This document shows, piece by piece, positions 10,754 to 19,216 of a stretch of DNA of 64,000 bases (the stretch's first letter is position 1; the number at the start of each line of letters is the position of its first letter). The translations under genes and the position numbers were made by a program. Below the pieces are notes generated by a model. That model did not search any database. It saw nothing but the letters and a program-made list of their open reading frames with translations, and was not told the DNA's origin. The DNA is taken from contig NZ_SOBE01000001.1 of the NCBI RefSeq assembly GCF_004364285.1, positions 1,054,001-1,118,000 on the forward strand. The letters run 5' to 3'. The stretch is from Frigoribacterium sp. PhB116 (GTDB lineage: Bacteria > Actinomycetota > Actinomycetes > Actinomycetales > Microbacteriaceae).

Positions 10754-11563
10754 ATGACCGACGCCGTCGCGGATGCCCGCGGATCCGCCAGCCGCCTCCA
10801 GGACAGCCGTGCCCTCCGCACCCTCGCGCGGGTGGGGTTCGCCGTGAACGGGCTGCTCCACGTCCTGATCGGCGGCATCGCCCTCGGCGTCGCGGCGGGC
10901 GGCGGCGGCGAGGCCGACCAGGGCGGCGCGCTCGGCCAGCTCGCCTCGCGGCCCGGCGGCGCCGCCGTGCTGTGGGTCGTCGTCGTGGGCCTGTGGGCCC
11001 TCGGCCTGTTCCAGGTGCTCGAGGCGGCTCTCGTGCGGGGCACGGACAAGGAGGCGTGGGCCGAGCGGGCGAAGGAGGGCGGCAAGGGCGTCGCCTACCT
11101 CGCCGTCGGCGCCACCGCGTTCACCTTCGCCCGGGGCGGGTCGTCGGACAGCTCGGACCAGACGCAGAGCCTCAGCTCGCGCCTCATCGCGACGCCCGGC
11201 GGAGTCGTGCTGCTCGTCGTCCTCGGGCTGGCCGTCGTCGCGATCGGCGTCTACTTCGTCGCCAAGGGCCTCCGGCAGGAGTTCCGTGAGGACCTGGTCG
11301 TGCCGTCGGGGACCGCCGGTCGCGTGACCGTCGCGCTCGGCGTCGTCGGCTACGTCGCCAAGGGCGTCGCGATCGCCGTCGTCGGCGTGCTCTTCGCGGT
11401 CGCGGCCCTCACAGCCGACCCCGAGGAGGCCAGCGGGCTGGACGGCGCCCTCAAGGCTCTCGCGGGCCTGCCAGCTGGCGTCGTGGTGCTGTCGGTCGTG
11501 GCGATCGGACTGATCGCCTTCGGCCTCTACAGCGTCGTCCGTGCCCGTCGCGCGCGGCTCTGA
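10754..11563 (+). CDS. DUF1206 membrane protein
   Basis: A 269-residue integral membrane protein with six hydrophobic segments arranged as three pairs. Each pair opens with a related motif ([30 protein letters not shown]-like, [16 protein letters not shown]), the triplicated DUF1206 unit. The function of the family is unknown. TAGCGT ends 6 nt before the ATG, so the transcript is probably leaderless. It diverges from lysC and converges on recR. Confidence 0.85.
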   Translation: MTDAVADARGSASRLQDSRALRTLARVGFAVNGLLHVLIGGIALGVAAGGGGEADQGGALGQLASRPGGAAVLWVVVVGLWALGLFQVLEAALVRGTDKEAWAERAKEGGKGVAYLAVGATAFTFARGGSSDSSDQTQSLSSRLIATPGGVVLLVVLGLAVVAIGVYFVAKGLRQEFREDLVVPSGTAGRVTVALGVVGYVAKGVAIAVVGVLFAVAALTADPEEASGLDGALKALAGLPAGVVVLSVVAIGLIAFGLYSVVRARRARL

Positions 11564-11585
11564 GCCGCCCGCCCTGGAGCGGTCC

Positions 11586-11645
11586 GGCCCTGAGCCGCTC
11601 GACCCTGAGCCGCTCGACCCTGAGCCGCTCGACCCTGAGTCACTG
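11586..11645. repeat. 15-bp tandem repeat (4 units)
   Basis: Four units of GACCCTGAGCCGCTC lie head to tail at 11586, 11601, 11616 and 11631. The middle two are identical, and the last has decayed and runs to within 3 bp of the recR stop. They sit between the convergent DUF1206 gene and recR. Confidence 0.8.
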
Positions 11646-11647
11646 GT

Positions 11648-12247
11648 CTACTCGGAGACGAGCCGCCGCCCCTCGAACGCGCGCCCGAGGGTGACCTCGT
11701 CGGCGTACTCGAGGTCGCCGCCGACCGGCAGCCCGGAGGCGAGACGCGTGACGCGCAGCCCGAACGGCGCGAGCATCCGGGACAGGTAGGTCGCCGTGGC
11801 CTCGCCCTCGAGGTTGGGGTCGGTCGCGATGATGACCTCCTGCACCGTGTCGTCGGCGAGGCGCTGGACGAGCTGCCGGATGCGCAGGTCGTCCGGCCCC
11901 ACGCCGTCGATGGGGCTGATGGCCCCGCCGAGCACGTGGTAGAGCCCGCGGAACTCGCGGGTCCGTTCGATCGCCTGGACGTCCTTCGCCTCCTCGACCA
12001 CGCAGATGGTGGCCGGTGAGCGCCGCGGGTCGCGGCAGATGGAGCAGCGCTCCTGCTCGGTGACGTTGCCGCAGACCTCGCAGAACCGCACCTTGGTGCG
12101 GACGTCCACCAGCAGCTCCGACAGCCGCGTCGTGTCGTACGTCTCGGTCTGCAGGATGTGGAAGGCGATCCGCTGCGCCGACTTCGGCCCGATGCCCGGG
12201 AGGCGGCCGAACTCGTCGATCAGCTCTTGGACGATGCCCTCGTACAC
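11648..12247 (-). CDS. recR: Recombination mediator RecR
   Basis: A 199-residue protein that works with RecO and RecF to load RecA on gapped DNA. It shows the helix-hairpin-helix [15 protein letters not shown] near residue 17, a four-cysteine zinc finger (CEVCGN...CSIC), and a Toprim domain beginning [14 protein letters not shown]. The length is normal. It lies 3 bp downstream of dnaX on the same strand, the standard dnaX-recR arrangement. Confidence 0.97.
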   Translation of the reverse strand: MYEGIVQELIDEFGRLPGIGPKSAQRIAFHILQTETYDTTRLSELLVDVRTKVRFCEVCGNVTEQERCSICRDPRRSPATICVVEEAKDVQAIERTREFRGLYHVLGGAISPIDGVGPDDLRIRQLVQRLADDTVQEVIIATDPNLEGEATATYLSRMLAPFGLRVTRLASGLPVGGDLEYADEVTLGRAFEGRRLVSE

Positions 12248-12250
12248 GGA

Positions 12251-14722
12251 CTACTCGCTTCTCTGAGGCGTGACGCGGGGAGCGATCGTCTCTTCTTCGA
12301 TGAACTGGGCGCCGAGGATCTCGCGGACGACGGCCTCGCCGTAGCGCGACCCGGCCGGGATGCCCCGCCGGGGGTCGCCCGCGGCGGCGCGGCGCTGGCT
12401 CGCACTCGGGCCCTGCGCCGGTGAGGGTGCCGAGGCAGGTGCTGCGGCAGCGGTCGACGGCGTCGCCGGTGCGGCCGGGGCCGCGTCGGAGGGCGGTGGC
12501 GTCGCGTCGACCGTGGGGGCACCGCCGGGCGGCTCCTCCGTGATGAACTCGGGTTCGTCGGGCTCGGGCGGGGGCGTCTGCGGGATCGTCGCGACGTCCC
12601 AGCCGGTGACGGGGCCGGACGTCGGCCGCGCCTCGGGCTGCGCAGGCCGCGATGCCGGGCGCGACTCCCGGGGGGCCGAGGCAGCCGCGGTGGAGGCCGA
12701 GGCAGGTGCCGGAGCCGAGGCGGGTGCCGACGCTGCCTGCGACTCGGGAGCAGGAGAAGACGAGGCCGCCCTCTCGTCCGGGACGACCGGCGCCGGCTCG
12801 TCGCGCGCCGTGGCCGGCTCGGTCGGAGCCACGGCGGCGGCGGCCGCCGGGGTCGGGCCGTCGGCCGGGCCCTCCACTCGGGCGATGTACTTGACCCGGA
12901 CGCCGAGCACCTGCTGGATCGCGCGGCGGAGGTACTCGCTGACGCCCTCGCCGGAGCCCTGGGGCTTCTTGAACTCGTCGACGTCGTGCGAGCTGGGGAA
13001 CGCCAGGGTCAGCACCTCGTCGGCATAGCCCTGCACGCTCGCGGTGACGACGACCATCCACGCGGTGCGACGCGCCTTCTCGACGGCCTCGACGATCTCG
13101 GGCCAGGCGTCACGCATCTGCTGCAGCGACACCGGGCCGACAGGAGAGGCGGAGCCGTCGGGACCCGCACCGGCACCGGGCGGGACGGCCCCCTCGACCG
13201 CAGGCGTCTGCGTCCAGGCGGCCGAGTGCGCAGCCGTGGGCGTCGCCGGCTCGGTCGCGGCCGACTCGGCGGCAGCCGGACCGTCGGAAGCGGCGGGACC
13301 GTCGGAGGCGGCCGGGGACACGTCAGGGCCAGGAGCCGCGGGCGTGCTCGGCATGTCGGGGGCGACGGCGCCCCAGGCCGCCGAGGCCGCGGCGGGGTCC
13401 GACGACGTCGCCGCCGGGCCGGCGGCCGCCGTCTGCGAGACGGACGACGGGCCGCCGGCCTGCTGACCGGCGGCACCTGCTCCTCGGGCCGGGGCAGCCG
13501 ACGCGGCCACGGCCGCCTGTACGGGACGTGCGGGGTGGGCGGCGTCGCCTGCGGCGCCGTCGACGCCGACGCGGCGCTCGAGCCGCTCGACGCGGGCCAG
13601 CGCGCCCCGCGTCGTCTCGTCGGCCTCGGGCACGAGCACCCGGGCGATCATCAGCTCGAGGTGGAGGCGCGGCGACGTGGCGCCCGTCATGTCGGTGAGG
13701 GCCCGGTTGACGACGTCGGCCGAGCGCGAGAGCTCGGCGGCTCCGAACGCGTGCGACTGCTGCACGAGCCGGTCGAGCTCTTCCGGCGTGACGCCGCGCA
13801 GGACGGCGGAGGCGCCCTCGACGGTCGCGCCGACCACGATGAGGTCCCGGAGCCGCTCGAGCAGGTCCTCGACGAAGCGCCTCGGGTCCTGGCCCGTCTG
13901 GACGACCCGGTCGACGGCCGCGAAGGCGGCCGCGCCGTCGCGCTGCCCGAGGGCGACCACGACGTCGTCGAGGAGGGCTGCGTGCGTGTAGCCGAGCAGG
14001 GCGACGGCGCGCTCGTACTCGATGCCGCCGCTCTCGCTGCCGGCCATGAGCTGGTCGAGCAACGACAGGGTGTCGCGCACCGACCCGCCGCCGGCCCGGA
14101 CCACGAGGGGCAGGACGCCGGGGGCGGCTGCGACGCCCTCGCTCTCGGCGAGCTGCTGCACGTACTCGAGCATCTGCGCGGGCGGGACCAGCCGGAACGG
14201 GTAGTGGTGGGTACGCGACCGGATCGTGCCGATCACCTTGTCGGGCTCGGTCGTGGCGAAGATGAACTTGACGTGCTCCGGCGGCTCTTCGACGACCTTC
14301 AGCAGCGCGTTGAAGCCCTGCGGCGTGACCATGTGGGCCTCGTCGAGGATGAAGATCTTGAACCGGTCGCGCGCCGGGGCGAACACGGCGCGGTCGCGGA
14401 TGTCGCGCGCGTCGTCGACGCCGTTGTGGCTGGCGGCGTCGATCTCGATGACGTCGAGCGAGCCGCCCCCGTCGCGGGCGAGCTCGACGCACGAGTCGCA
14501 GACGCCGCACGGCGTGTCGGTGGGGCCCTGGGCGCAGTTGAGGCAGCGCGCCAGGATGCGGGCCGACGTCGTCTTGCCGCAGCCCCGGGGGCCGCTGAAC
14601 AGATAGGCGTGGTTGACGCGGTCGGCGCGCAGCGCCGTGCGGAGCGGATCGGTCACCTGCGACTGTCCGATCAGCTCGGCGAAGTTCTCTGGCCGGTAAC
14701 GGCGATACAGGGCTGTGACCAC
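12251..14722 (-). CDS. dnaX: DNA polymerase III subunit gamma/tau
   Basis: An 823-residue clamp-loader ATPase. It starts with the conserved TALYRRYRPENF, has Walker A GPRGCGKT, a four-cysteine zinc module (CLNC...CGVCDSC), the DEAH-type box LDEAHMV and sensor ATTEPDKV. Domain III extends to about residue 365. After it come two long Ala/Pro/Ser/Glu-rich disordered stretches around a short folded block (the DAWPEIVEAVEKARR region). The GTG start follows TACTCT by 8 nt, which suggests a nearly leaderless mRNA. Longer upstream frames lack conservation. Confidence 0.95.
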   Translation of the reverse strand: MVTALYRRYRPENFAELIGQSQVTDPLRTALRADRVNHAYLFSGPRGCGKTTSARILARCLNCAQGPTDTPCGVCDSCVELARDGGGSLDVIEIDAASHNGVDDARDIRDRAVFAPARDRFKIFILDEAHMVTPQGFNALLKVVEEPPEHVKFIFATTEPDKVIGTIRSRTHHYPFRLVPPAQMLEYVQQLAESEGVAAAPGVLPLVVRAGGGSVRDTLSLLDQLMAGSESGGIEYERAVALLGYTHAALLDDVVVALGQRDGAAAFAAVDRVVQTGQDPRRFVEDLLERLRDLIVVGATVEGASAVLRGVTPEELDRLVQQSHAFGAAELSRSADVVNRALTDMTGATSPRLHLELMIARVLVPEADETTRGALARVERLERRVGVDGAAGDAAHPARPVQAAVAASAAPARGAGAAGQQAGGPSSVSQTAAAGPAATSSDPAAASAAWGAVAPDMPSTPAAPGPDVSPAASDGPAASDGPAAAESAATEPATPTAAHSAAWTQTPAVEGAVPPGAGAGPDGSASPVGPVSLQQMRDAWPEIVEAVEKARRTAWMVVVTASVQGYADEVLTLAFPSSHDVDEFKKPQGSGEGVSEYLRRAIQQVLGVRVKYIARVEGPADGPTPAAAAAVAPTEPATARDEPAPVVPDERAASSSPAPESQAASAPASAPAPASASTAAASAPRESRPASRPAQPEARPTSGPVTGWDVATIPQTPPPEPDEPEFITEEPPGGAPTVDATPPPSDAAPAAPATPSTAAAAPASAPSPAQGPSASQRRAAAGDPRRGIPAGSRYGEAVVREILGAQFIEEETIAPRVTPQRSE

Positions 14723-14948
14723 GGGACAAGAGTAGTCGGGGCCACCGACGTCCGCGCCGGGCAGGGGGCGACGCGACCCCTCATCGGGGGTGGGTGCGAC
14801 CTCTGGCGCAACCCGCGCCTCCTTGGTATCTTCGACCCACCGGACGAGCCTCACCAGCTCGTGCCGAACCGTCTCACCAGCGGTGACGCACCGGCCGCGA
14901 CCCACCCTCGCGGCAGACCGGTCAGGATCAGGATCAGGAGACACCCGC

Positions 14949-15569
14949 ATGTCTGCAGCCACGGCGTCCTCACGCGCCCACCGCCTCTCCGTCTCGGGCA
15001 AGGTCAGGGCGGTCCTCGCGCTCGGCACCGTGCTCGGGCTCGGCACCGTCGCGACCCTCGCGGCGTTCACCGACACCGTGACCGCGACCGGCAGCTTCAG
15101 CACGGGCACGCTCGACCTCAAGCTGAACGACCAGGACGTCACGACGGCCCTCACCGGCCTGACGATGACCGCGGCGAAGCCCGGCGACTCGACGTACGCG
15201 CTCCTCACGGTGCGCAACGGCGGCAGCCTGCCCTTCAACTACACGTACACGACGGTCGCCGGCGGCGCCGACGCGGCTGTCCTCGGCCCTGTGCTGAACT
15301 TCGGCGTCGCGAGCCTCGGCACGGGCACCTACAACGTCGGCACGCCCCCGACCTGCAGCTCCGCCACGTTCGGCACGACCCCCGCCACGGTGGTCACGCC
15401 CAGCACGACGAAGCTCAGCGCAGGCCCGGCCACGGCTGCCGCCCGGCCCCTGGCGGCCACCCAGGTCGAGTACCTCTGCGTCCGCGCCGAGGTCCCTGCC
15501 GACGCGACCAACACGGTGCAGGGCAAGACCGTGACGGCGACCATGACGGTGACCGCCACCCAGCAGTAG
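14949..15569 (+). CDS. SipW-type secreted protein (TasA/camelysin-like)
   Basis: A 206-residue secreted protein. A long N-terminal hydrophobic segment (about 18-40) ends in TLAAFTDTVTATGSF, the A-F-T-D pattern of substrates cleaved by SipW-type signal peptidases. The mature part is Thr- and Gly-rich with predicted beta strands (TGTLDLKLND, then SYALLTVRNGG-like), as in TasA/camelysin proteins that form surface fibres in Bacillus. Start: the ATG at 14949 follows AGGAG by 8 nt; earlier starts would add a non-conserved tail. The peptidase gene follows 172 bp later on the same strand. A role in fibres or as a surface adhesin is inferred. Confidence 0.8.
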   Translation: MSAATASSRAHRLSVSGKVRAVLALGTVLGLGTVATLAAFTDTVTATGSFSTGTLDLKLNDQDVTTALTGLTMTAAKPGDSTYALLTVRNGGSLPFNYTYTTVAGGADAAVLGPVLNFGVASLGTGTYNVGTPPTCSSATFGTTPATVVTPSTTKLSAGPATAAARPLAATQVEYLCVRAEVPADATNTVQGKTVTATMTVTATQQ

Positions 15570-15741
15570 CTGCCCCGCAGCTCCTCCCAGCCCCCGCCTC
15601 CCAGGGCGGGCGTCCCGAGGCCCCCGCCACCCGTGGCGGACGCGGCCCGGACACGGGAACGGCGGAGTCCGGCGTCGGGTGCCCGACTCCGCCGTTCCCC
15701 TCACGATCCACCTGCCCGACGCGCGACGAGGGGAGCCACGC

Positions 15742-16857
15742 ATGGCGTCCTCCCCCGGACGCGCGCGGCACGACCGGCCGCCGGTCGACCACGCCCGCCG
15801 CAACGCCCGGGCGCGCTTCTTCGCGCGCGAGGTCGTCCTCTGGGCCGGCGCCCTCACCGGCGTGGTCTGCCTGACGGCTGCTGCCCTCGCCGTCTTCGCG
15901 GGCGTCACCCCCCTCATCTTCCGGTCCGGCTCGATGTCCCCCGACATCCCCACGGGTGCCCTCGCGCTGGCGCGGACGGTGCCGGCGGCCGACGTGGCCG
16001 TCGGCGACGTCGTGAGCGTCCCCCGCGCGGACGGCGTCCGCGTCACCCACCGCGTGGTCGAGACGGACGACGCGGGCGGCGCCTCCCGGTCCCTCGTCCT
16101 CAAGGGCGACGCGAACCCGGTGACCGACCCGGACCCGATCGTCGTCGCGGAGGCCGACCGTGTCTTCTGGTCGACGCCCCGCCTCGGCGAGTGGGTCGAC
16201 CAGGCGCTCGCCCCCGGCTGGGTGTTCGTGATCGGCACGCTCTTCGGCATGCTCGCCATGATCGGCTTCCGCCGCCCGCGCGCCGAGGACCTCGCCGCGA
16301 CCGCCCACGAGCCGGCACCTGCCGACGGAGGCCGAGCCGAGGAGGTGCGTGCCCGCCACGATGACGGGCCGCGCCACGCGGCCGGCCGGCACCGCACCTC
16401 CGGCACTGCCGGCACCGCCGCCGTGTCGACCGTCGTCGCGCTCGCCCTCGCGGCCAGCCTCGCTGCGGTGCCCCCCGAGTCCACCCTCGCCGCCTTCGCC
16501 GACACGACCCGCGCGACCGGGACGGCGACCACGGGGACCCTCGTGGGCGCCTCGACGATCGGGTGCACCGGCGGCGGTCTCCTCGGGGCCCCTGTGCTGT
16601 CGTGGGACGTCCCGACGCCGCTCCCCGCGGGCGGAGTCGAGCCGCCGTCGTGGAACGTGTACCGGAACGGCGTGACGCTGCCGGTCGCCACCGTGACGGT
16701 GAAGAGCTACCAGGTGCCAGCGGAGATCCTCGGCGTCAGCGCCGCGACCTACCGCGTGCAGGGCACGGCCGGTACCGCGCCGTGGTCGTCGCCCGTCTCG
16801 GGGACTCGAACGGTCAATTTCGGCCTGCTGGGAGTCACCTGCAGCACAGCGACCTGA
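15742..16857 (+). CDS. SipW-like signal peptidase fused to a SipW-type substrate domain
   Basis: A 371-residue protein with two parts in one frame. Residues 32-177 are a signal peptidase of the SipW/ER (Ser-His) type: a membrane segment at 32-55, SGSMSP with Ser64, VTHRVVE with His103, KGDANPVTD with Asp123, and a second membrane segment at 160-177. After a charged linker (178-225) comes a third hydrophobic segment (226-244). It ends in STLAAFADTT, the cleavage pattern of a SipW substrate, followed by a fibronectin-III-like domain (about 280-362) with Cys275 and Cys367. Predicted topology puts both the protease and the C-terminal domain outside. The ATG at 15742 follows GAGGGGAG. Confidence 0.8.
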   Translation: MASSPGRARHDRPPVDHARRNARARFFAREVVLWAGALTGVVCLTAAALAVFAGVTPLIFRSGSMSPDIPTGALALARTVPAADVAVGDVVSVPRADGVRVTHRVVETDDAGGASRSLVLKGDANPVTDPDPIVVAEADRVFWSTPRLGEWVDQALAPGWVFVIGTLFGMLAMIGFRRPRAEDLAATAHEPAPADGGRAEEVRARHDDGPRHAAGRHRTSGTAGTAAVSTVVALALAASLAAVPPESTLAAFADTTRATGTATTGTLVGASTIGCTGGGLLGAPVLSWDVPTPLPAGGVEPPSWNVYRNGVTLPVATVTVKSYQVPAEILGVSAATYRVQGTAGTAPWSSPVSGTRTVNFGLLGVTCSTAT

Positions 16858-17084
16858 CCGGCTGGTCCCGTCCGCACCAGGCAGGACGCAGCGCCGAAGC
16901 GCCGCAGGGGCGGCGGCGCACCGTCTCGAGGACGCGACCGGCTGGTCCCGTCCGCACCAGGCAGGACGCCGCGCCGAAGCGCCGCAGGGGCAGCGGCGCC
17001 CGTCTCGAGAAGGTGACCGGCTGGTCCCGTCCGCACCAGGCACGAGGCCGCGCCGACGCGCCGCAGGGGCGGCGGCGCGTTAAA
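16856..17084. repeat. Three tandem repeats of about 80 bp
   Basis: Units begin at 16856, 16936 and 17015, each opening GACCGGCTGGTCCCGTCCGC. Units 1 and 2 differ at only a few positions; unit 3 has diverged more and is shortened. Each unit contains a GC-rich inverted repeat (GCGCCGC ... GCGGCGC around AGGG) and a smaller one (CGTCC ... GGACG). The array starts at the stop codon of the peptidase fusion and ends just before the SRP RNA. Confidence 0.85.
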
Positions 17085-17091
17085 AAGTAGA

Positions 17092-17179
17092 GACCCCTCA
17101 CGCACCCGCCAGAGCCCGGTTGCCCTTGCTGCGTTTCCGCCCTGGGGGAGTTGGCCTGGATGGCGCCACGTGAGGAGCC
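17092..17179 (-). ncRNA. ffs: Signal recognition particle RNA, small bacterial type
   Basis: Read on the minus strand, the ends pair (CCUCACG near 17175-17169 with CGUGAGG near 17104-17098). The apical part carries the conserved GGCGGAAACGCAGCAAGGGCA-type Ffh-binding loop (GGAA tetraloop and internal loop). The RNA binds Ffh and targets membrane proteins. A T-rich stretch (CTACTTTTTAA) follows the 3' end as a terminator. The neighbourhood fits too: dnaX and recR lie downstream on the same strand, as in other Actinobacteria. Confidence 0.9.
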
Positions 17180-17185
17180 TCCAGA

Positions 17186-17214
17186 AGTTTAGCGGCTCCT
17201 GGGTGGTCTGCGCG
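17186..17214 (-). promoter_or_regulatory. Probable SRP RNA promoter
   Basis: TAAACT (17191-17186, minus strand) is a good -10 hexamer placed 6-7 nt before the predicted 5' end of the SRP RNA at 17179. The -35 region is not well conserved. Confidence 0.55.
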
Positions 17215-17236
17215 ACACGGGGTGTTCCCTGGGTGC

Positions 17237-17917
17237 ATGAGAATCGTCATCGCCGGAGGACACGGCAAGATCGCCCAGCTCCTCGAACGCCGACTCGCCG
17301 ACGCCGGGCACGACACGGTGGGCATCGTCCGCAACCCCGACCACACGTCCGACCTCGAGGCGGCGGGTGCTCGCGCGCTCGTCCTCGACCTGGAGCAGAC
17401 CGACGTCGAGACCCTCGCGGGCCACCTCGACGGTGCCGACGCCGTGGTCTTCGCTGCCGGCGGCGGGGGCGGCAGCGGCGCGGAGCGCAAGCTCACGATC
17501 GACCGCGACGGAGCGGTCCTGCTCGCCGACGCGGCGGAGAAGGCGGGCGTCGGCCGCTACGTGATGGTCTCGGCCATCGGCACGGACGACTTCGACGCCG
17601 AGAAGGCCCAGCTGCCCGCCGAGGACGACGACGCCGTCTACCAGGTGTACATGCGCGCGAAGAGCGAGGCCGACGCCGACCTGCGCGCCCGCGACGGCCT
17701 GGACTGGACCGTGGTGCGCCCCGGCGGCCTCACCGACGACCCCGGCACCGGCCAGGTCACGGTGGGCCAGACCGTCGAGCGGGGCACGGTCTCCCGCGCC
17801 GACGTGGCGGAGGTGATCGCCACCGCGATCATCGAGGGCACCGCGGTGAAGACCCAGTTCGAGCTCGTCTCGGGCGAGACTCCCGTCTCGGACGCGCTCG
17901 CCACGATCAAGTACTGA
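17237..17917 (+). CDS. NAD(P)-binding SDR-family protein
   Basis: A 226-residue Rossmann-fold protein of the atypical SDR/NmrA-like group. The nucleotide-binding motif is IAGGHGKIAQ near the N-terminus, followed by VFAAGGGGGSG, VMVSAIGTDD and WTVVRPGGLTDDP, as in YhfK/CsbB-like NAD(P)H-binding proteins. The usual Tyr-x-x-x-Lys appears as YMRAK. Substrate and reaction are unknown. The ATG at 17237 starts the conserved fold directly; a start 5 codons earlier is possible. Confidence 0.8.
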   Translation: MRIVIAGGHGKIAQLLERRLADAGHDTVGIVRNPDHTSDLEAAGARALVLDLEQTDVETLAGHLDGADAVVFAAGGGGGSGAERKLTIDRDGAVLLADAAEKAGVGRYVMVSAIGTDDFDAEKAQLPAEDDDAVYQVYMRAKSEADADLRARDGLDWTVVRPGGLTDDPGTGQVTVGQTVERGTVSRADVAEVIATAIIEGTAVKTQFELVSGETPVSDALATIKY

Positions 17918-17952
17918 GGTCGACGCAGGGGGCTGCCCCTGCCGTCGACGAG

Positions 17953-17991
17953 AGAGGCCCAGGAGGCGCGACGTGCGCCTCCGGGGCCTCT
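17953..17991. terminator. Bidirectional terminator hairpin
   Basis: A long stem: AGAGGCCC (17953-17960) with GGGCCTCT (17984-17991), then GGAGGCGC with GCGCCTCC around a GACGT loop. It lies between the convergent SDR gene and ackA, so it can serve both. Confidence 0.75.
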
Positions 17992-18022
17992 GTCGTCCGG
18001 CACGCGGCCGGCCTGGCACGTC

Positions 18023-19216
18023 CTAGCGGAGCGCGGCGGCCTGCCGGGCGATCTCGAGCTCCTCGTTCGTGGGGACGACGAGGACGTCGACGGACGCTCC
18101 CTCGGGCGAGATCCGGCGAGCGTCGCGCGAGGCCAGCTCGTTCCGGTCGTCGTCGATCCGGATGCCGAAGAAGTCGAGCCCGGCCAGCGTGCGGCGGCGC
18201 AGCAGGGCGTTGTTCTCGCCGACGCCCGCGGTGAAGACGACCGCGTCGAGTCCGCCGAGCTGCGCGACGTAGGCGCCGACGTAGTGGCGGATGCGGTGGC
18301 GGTAGACGGCCAGCGCCGACTCGGACACGGCGTCGCCGCGCGAGGCGCTGTCCTGCACGTCGCGCATGTCGCCGCTGCCCGTCAGGCCGAGCAGGCCGCT
18401 GCCCTTGTTGAGCAGCGTCTCGAGCTCGTCGAAGTCGAGGCCCGCCTCGCGGTGCAGGTGGAAGACGGCTGCCGGGTCGATGTCGCCGGACCGCGTGCCC
18501 ATCACGAGCCCCTCGAGGGGCGTCATGCCCATGCTCGTCTCGATCGAGCGGCCGCCGTCGATCGCTGCGGCGGAGGCGCCGTTGCCGAGGTGCAGGACGA
18601 TGATCTTGAGCTCGGCCAGCGGACGGCCGAGGAACTCGGCGGTCTTCTCGGACACGTACTTGTGCGAGGTGCCGTGGAACCCGAACCGGCGCACGTGGTG
18701 CTTCTCGGCCAGCTCCGCGTCGATCGCGTAGGTGTACGCAGCGGGCGCCAGCGTCTGGTGGAACGCCGTGTCGAACACCGCCACGTGGGGCACGTCGGCG
18801 AACGCCTCCTTCGCGGCCCTGATGCCCTGCAGGTTCGCGGGGTTGTGCAGCGGCGCCAACGCGGAGAGGCGGTCGATCGCCTTCTCCACCTCGTCGGTGA
18901 CGAGCGTGGCCCGGTCGAAGTCCACTCCCCCGTGCACGACACGGTGGCCGACGGCCGTGGGCGGGTGCTCGTCGAAGGAGGGGCCTTGTGCGGCGAAGGC
19001 GGCCATCATCGCCTCGAACCCGGCCGCGTGGTCGGCGATCGGCTGCGAGTCGTTGCTGCTCTCGGCACCCGTCAGGTGGTTGCGGTGCCGGGTCTGGCCC
19101 ACCGCCTCCCCGATGCGCTCGACCAGACCCGACGCGAGCGTCGTCTCGTCGTCCAGCTCGATCAGCTGGTACTTGAACGACGACGAGCCGGAGTTGACGA
19201 CGAGCACTGCGCTCAC
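18023..19216 (-). CDS. ackA: Acetate kinase
   Basis: A 397-residue enzyme that interconverts acetyl phosphate + ADP and acetate + ATP. It has the N-terminal VNSGSSSFKYQLIE motif, the central HRVVHGG segment, the FHGTSHKYVSEKTA signature and the late FTAGVGENN motif. Its ATG overlaps the TGA of pta by 4 nt, so the two enzymes of the acetate overflow pathway are translated together. The length is normal. Confidence 0.97.
   Translation of the reverse strand: MSAVLVVNSGSSSFKYQLIELDDETTLASGLVERIGEAVGQTRHRNHLTGAESSNDSQPIADHAAGFEAMMAAFAAQGPSFDEHPPTAVGHRVVHGGVDFDRATLVTDEVEKAIDRLSALAPLHNPANLQGIRAAKEAFADVPHVAVFDTAFHQTLAPAAYTYAIDAELAEKHHVRRFGFHGTSHKYVSEKTAEFLGRPLAELKIIVLHLGNGASAAAIDGGRSIETSMGMTPLEGLVMGTRSGDIDPAAVFHLHREAGLDFDELETLLNKGSGLLGLTGSGDMRDVQDSASRGDAVSESALAVYRHRIRHYVGAYVAQLGGLDAVVFTAGVGENNALLRRRTLAGLDFFGIRIDDDRNELASRDARRISPEGASVDVLVVPTNEELEIARQAAALR

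Noticed and set aside
11541-11789. Small plus-strand frame with PLDPE repeats
   Set aside because: It is a by-product of the 15-bp repeat and runs antisense into recR.
12986-15874. Long plus-strand open frame across dnaX and the secretion genes
   Set aside because: It covers dnaX in antisense and then the TasA-like gene out of frame; no conserved motif.
16856-17084. Repeated peptide (PAWCGRDQPV type) encoded by the 80-bp repeats on the minus strand
   Set aside because: The period of 79-80 bp shifts the frame between units, there is no ribosome-binding site, and the sequence is better explained as non-coding repeat.
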